A stretch of 20,514 nt of DNA from Pigoraptor vietnamica (taxonomy: Eukaryota > Opisthokonta > Filasterea): NCBI GenBank assembly GCA_943704525.1, contig CALSCQ010000212.1, forward strand, positions 1 through 20,514. The letters run 5' to 3'. The notes below the pieces were generated by a model. It had not been told where the DNA came from. It ran no database searches and saw only the letters and a program-made list of their open reading frames with translations. This document shows positions 18,303 to 20,514 of this stretch, in pieces. The position numbers were made by a program, and so were the translations under genes. Position 1 is the stretch's first letter; every line of letters begins with the position of its first letter.

Positions 18303-20284
18303 GCGTTGCGCGTGTGTCCTGTGCTCTGTGTGTGTCATCCATCGCTTGTGTTGTGCCCGCTAAACCTCTTGACTTAACTTTGCGATCGCACAGTTGCAAG
18401 ATGCCACAGAGGACGACCTCCTCGCCATCAGCGTCAAGGCGAGCCACGCCAAGCAGTTAATCAAGTATGCCGCGTCAATCCAACCCGACGGCACTTATGG
18501 CTCGCCGCCGCAGGGCTACGCAAGCTCCCGTGAGTGTTCCCTCTGCTTTGACCCCGTTGCATGTGTGTTTACGTGCCAAAAAGTGATAGTACTCTGCCGC
18601 CGGTGCGGAGAAAAAGACGAGAGAGACGGAGCAAAGTTTGACAGGGTGCGTGTGTGTCGCTCAGCCATGTAGCTCATCGCGTGCTTTCGATCGTTTGTTC
18701 CCTCCAGCGGTCCCCGCTTCCTTCCTCCTCGGTGTCAAGATGGCCGAGTCTGGACCCTTCTCCGGCCGTTCCACACCCACCACGATGTCGCCGTCGACGT
18801 CCGGCGTGCTGAATCCGCGCGGATTTGTGTCCATCAACACTTCAAGTACCTTGTCGCCGCCGAGCCTTGAGACCCCCCGTGCGCCGAAAGAAGTGGCGGT
18901 GCGTCCTGTACTGTGGTGTTACATGTGTTCGCGTTGCCTGTATTACGTGTGTGTGTGTGTGTGTACACTGTGTGCGTGCAGTGTGTGCAATGTGGGTGGG
19001 TGGGGTGGGTGGGTGTGCGTGTGTGCATGTGTGTGTTACGATGTAATGTATGGGCATTCGCTGGGCGAAATACGATGACTGACGCTGCGTGCCGCAGAAT
19101 GTCGTTCTTGTTGGCTATGGGTACGGCGGCCGCACAATTCACGCGCCTCTCATCAAGCTGGCTGAGGGACTAAGGTGACATTTAGACGAAAAATCGCAAG
19201 TGTGCGTGCATTAGCACTCTCCCCGCAAGTGTTCCATACTTACGTGTGTGCTCTCTTAATTTTCGCCAAAGGCTCTACGGCGTCGTTGCGCGTGCGGCGG
19301 AAAACAGGACGCGCGCCGAACAGGACCACAATTGCAAGACGTTCGAGCGCTTTGAGGACGCCCTCGCTGACCCTGAGGTCCACGTGGTCGTCATTGCGAC
19401 ACCGCACGACACCCACTGCGCGATGACCCTTCAGGCGCTCAACGGTGTGTGCGAACTCGCTTGCGTGTGCGTGTGCGTGTGCGTGTGCGTGTGTGAACAT
19501 ATGTGTGAGTGTGAGTGTGTGCGTGTATGTGCGTGTATATGTGAGTTCGTTTTCTTGTGTGTGCTTGCGTGTTTGTTCATTCGCGGTTGCAGAGCAAGCG
19601 TGTGCGTGTGTTGTACATTTCCTCTACTCAACACGCCGTCGCCCTGCGTCCCACAGCCAAGAAGCACGTGGTCGTTGACAAGGTCATGTGCCTCTCCGTC
19701 GACGAGTGCGACAAGATGATTGCCGCCGCGCGCGCCAACAATCGGCTGCTGACGGTCTTTCAGAACCGGCGGTGGGACGGCGACTTTCTAACCGTACGCA
19801 GCCTTCTCGGAAACGAGTCGCTCGGCAAGGTGTGTTGCCGGTAGATGGGATCGAAGTACAGTTAGCTAGCGCACACATCGAAGTACTTGCAGGCGTGATG
19901 CGATCGAGTATGCGTGCGCCTTACCATTTTGTGTAATAGTTTATTTTTACGTGGGTGCGTGTGCGTGCATGACGTGCGTTTAAACGGGCGCTCACCACTC
20001 CTCCCCATCCCTTTCCCTCTCTTTCCCTCTCCCATTCTCTTTTTGCGTTACCGTAGGTGCGATGGATTGAGATGGCGTACCAAAAGTTCGGCCAGTCGAC
20101 AAAGGCGTGGAAGTCGGCGCCCATTGAGAGCGGCGGCGGCACTTTCCTCGATCTCGGCGCCCACTGCGTGGACCAGATGCTTCTCTTGTACCCCAGCAAG
20201 GTCACGAGCGTCTACTGCCGCATGCACTTCGACTTCGGCAGCGACGGAACGGACTCGCACTCGCTGCTCGTGCTGGGATTCGAG
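18049..20284 (+). CDS. SAM domain fused to Gfo/Idh/MocA-type oxidoreductase (3' end outside window)
   Basis: Seven exons chain in consistent phase: 18049-18147, 18394-18529, 18708-18898, 19098-19174, 19272-19444, 19657-19829 and 20057-20284. Exons 1-2 encode a SAM domain (VKKFLQRVGLPQYEKIF, then ATEDDLLAISVKASHAKQL), a helical oligomerisation or interaction module. Exon 3 is a Ser/Thr/Pro-rich linker. Exons 4-7 encode a Gfo/Idh/MocA dehydrogenase: the dinucleotide-binding GYGYGGRTIH, the second-strand VIATPHDTH, LLTVFQNRRWDGDF, and GGGTFLDLGAHCVDQ. The family oxidises or reduces sugars and related compounds with NAD(P). The usual EKP lysine motif reads DKV, with Lys kept and Pro lost. About 360 residues are seen, and the last third of the catalytic domain is missing. 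Start 18049 is the first ATG and has A at -3. A further exon may begin near 20368 but the evidence is weak. Confidence 0.9.
18268..18302 (+). repeat. (GT)n tract in SAM-oxidoreductase intron 1
   Basis: Pure GT run inside the intron 18148-18393, on the sense strand. Confidence 0.95.
18947..18964 (+). repeat. (GT)n tract in SAM-oxidoreductase intron 3
   Basis: GT run inside the intron 18899-19097, sense strand, followed by a GTGGGTGGG-like G-rich stretch near 18990-19015. Confidence 0.9.
19462..19550 (+). repeat. (GTGTGC)n and GT-rich tract in SAM-oxidoreductase intron 5
   Basis: Five hexanucleotide units followed by imperfect GT repeats fill the first half of the intron 19445-19656, on the sense strand. 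Confidence 0.9.
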
Positions 20285-20396
20285 GTGCGTTCTCGCGCGT
20301 GCGTGTGTGTGGCTGCCTGGCTGCATGCGTTTGTTGTACTGCGTCAATGTGGATGTACAGTCATGAGTTCAACGCGACTCTCAGTGCACACTTGAG

Positions 20397-20416
20397 TTTT
20401 TTTTTTTTTTTTTTTT
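20397..20416 (+). repeat. T20 homopolymer, possible polypyrimidine tract
   Basis: Twenty T residues are followed by C/T-rich sequence within the last, unfinished intron of the oxidoreductase gene. Together they could be the polypyrimidine tract of an acceptor lying beyond the window. Confidence 0.6.
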
Positions 20417-20489
20417 CACTCGCCGTTCCGCCGTTCGTCTCCTCTTGCACGCTCCTCTTCGCGTGTGATTCTGAACACAACGCCTAATA

Positions 20490-20514
20490 CCCCCCCCCCC
20501 CCCCCCCCCCCCCC
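20490..20514. repeat. C25 homopolymer at the window edge
   Basis: The last 25 bases are all C. Such a run at a sequence end is often a contig-end or read-quality artefact, but a genuine poly-C tract cannot be excluded. Confidence 0.7.

Noticed and set aside
20361-20396. Possible eighth exon of the oxidoreductase beginning near 20368 (FNATLSAH)
   Set aside because: The phase fits and the residues vaguely suit the family, but the acceptor is poor and the reading runs into a T20 tract without a good donor.

Overview
This is nuclear DNA from a GC-rich, intron-containing eukaryote, most likely a unicellular one. Genes are broken by short GT-AG introns of about 100-290 bases, coding third positions are strongly G/C, and introns and leaders are full of (GT)n/(CA)n tracts. 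Two domain families fit a flagellated relative of animals or an early-branching eukaryote with cilia: an animal-type transglutaminase fold and VWA3-type vWA repeats. I cannot fix the lineage from the sequence alone.

Layout. (1) 260-1144, plus strand: the first three coding exons of cytosolic glucose-6-phosphate isomerase (GPI), clean and well conserved, ending at a GT-microsatellite intron. (2) 1310-2498, plus strand: an unrecognised protein in at least two exons with a one-base frame break. It does not continue GPI, and its reading phase does not fit the last GPI exon, so the intron repeat may mark an assembly or rearrangement joint. (3) 2499-3079: a convergent intergenic gap with small repeats. 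(4) 3080-16911, minus strand: one giant seven-exon gene of about 4,200 codons. Splice phases chain cleanly through most of it. In order it encodes an acidic N-terminus, a Cys/His cluster, two VWA3-type units, a CNOT1-type MIF4G domain, a third VWA3 unit, a long disordered stretch, a LamG-like domain, about 1,000 disordered residues, and a full-length animal-type transglutaminase whose nucleophilic Cys is Ser. (5) 16912-18048: a divergent intergenic region, AT-rich in the middle, with two near-consensus RFX X-boxes. (6) 18049 to at least 20284, plus strand: a SAM domain fused to a Gfo/Idh/MocA-type NAD(P)-dependent oxidoreductase, incomplete at the window end, which closes in a 25-base C run.

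How it fits together. The giant protein combines protein-protein modules (vWA, LamG, pseudo-transglutaminase) with a domain otherwise known from the CCR4-NOT mRNA decay scaffold. It looks like a non-enzymatic scaffold, possibly tied to cilia or to RNA. It shares a divergent promoter region with the SAM-oxidoreductase gene. GPI is a housekeeping glycolytic enzyme with no evident link to the others. A recurring feature is strand-polarised dinucleotide repeats: GT on the sense strand of introns and CA on the sense strand upstream of start codons, for genes on both strands.
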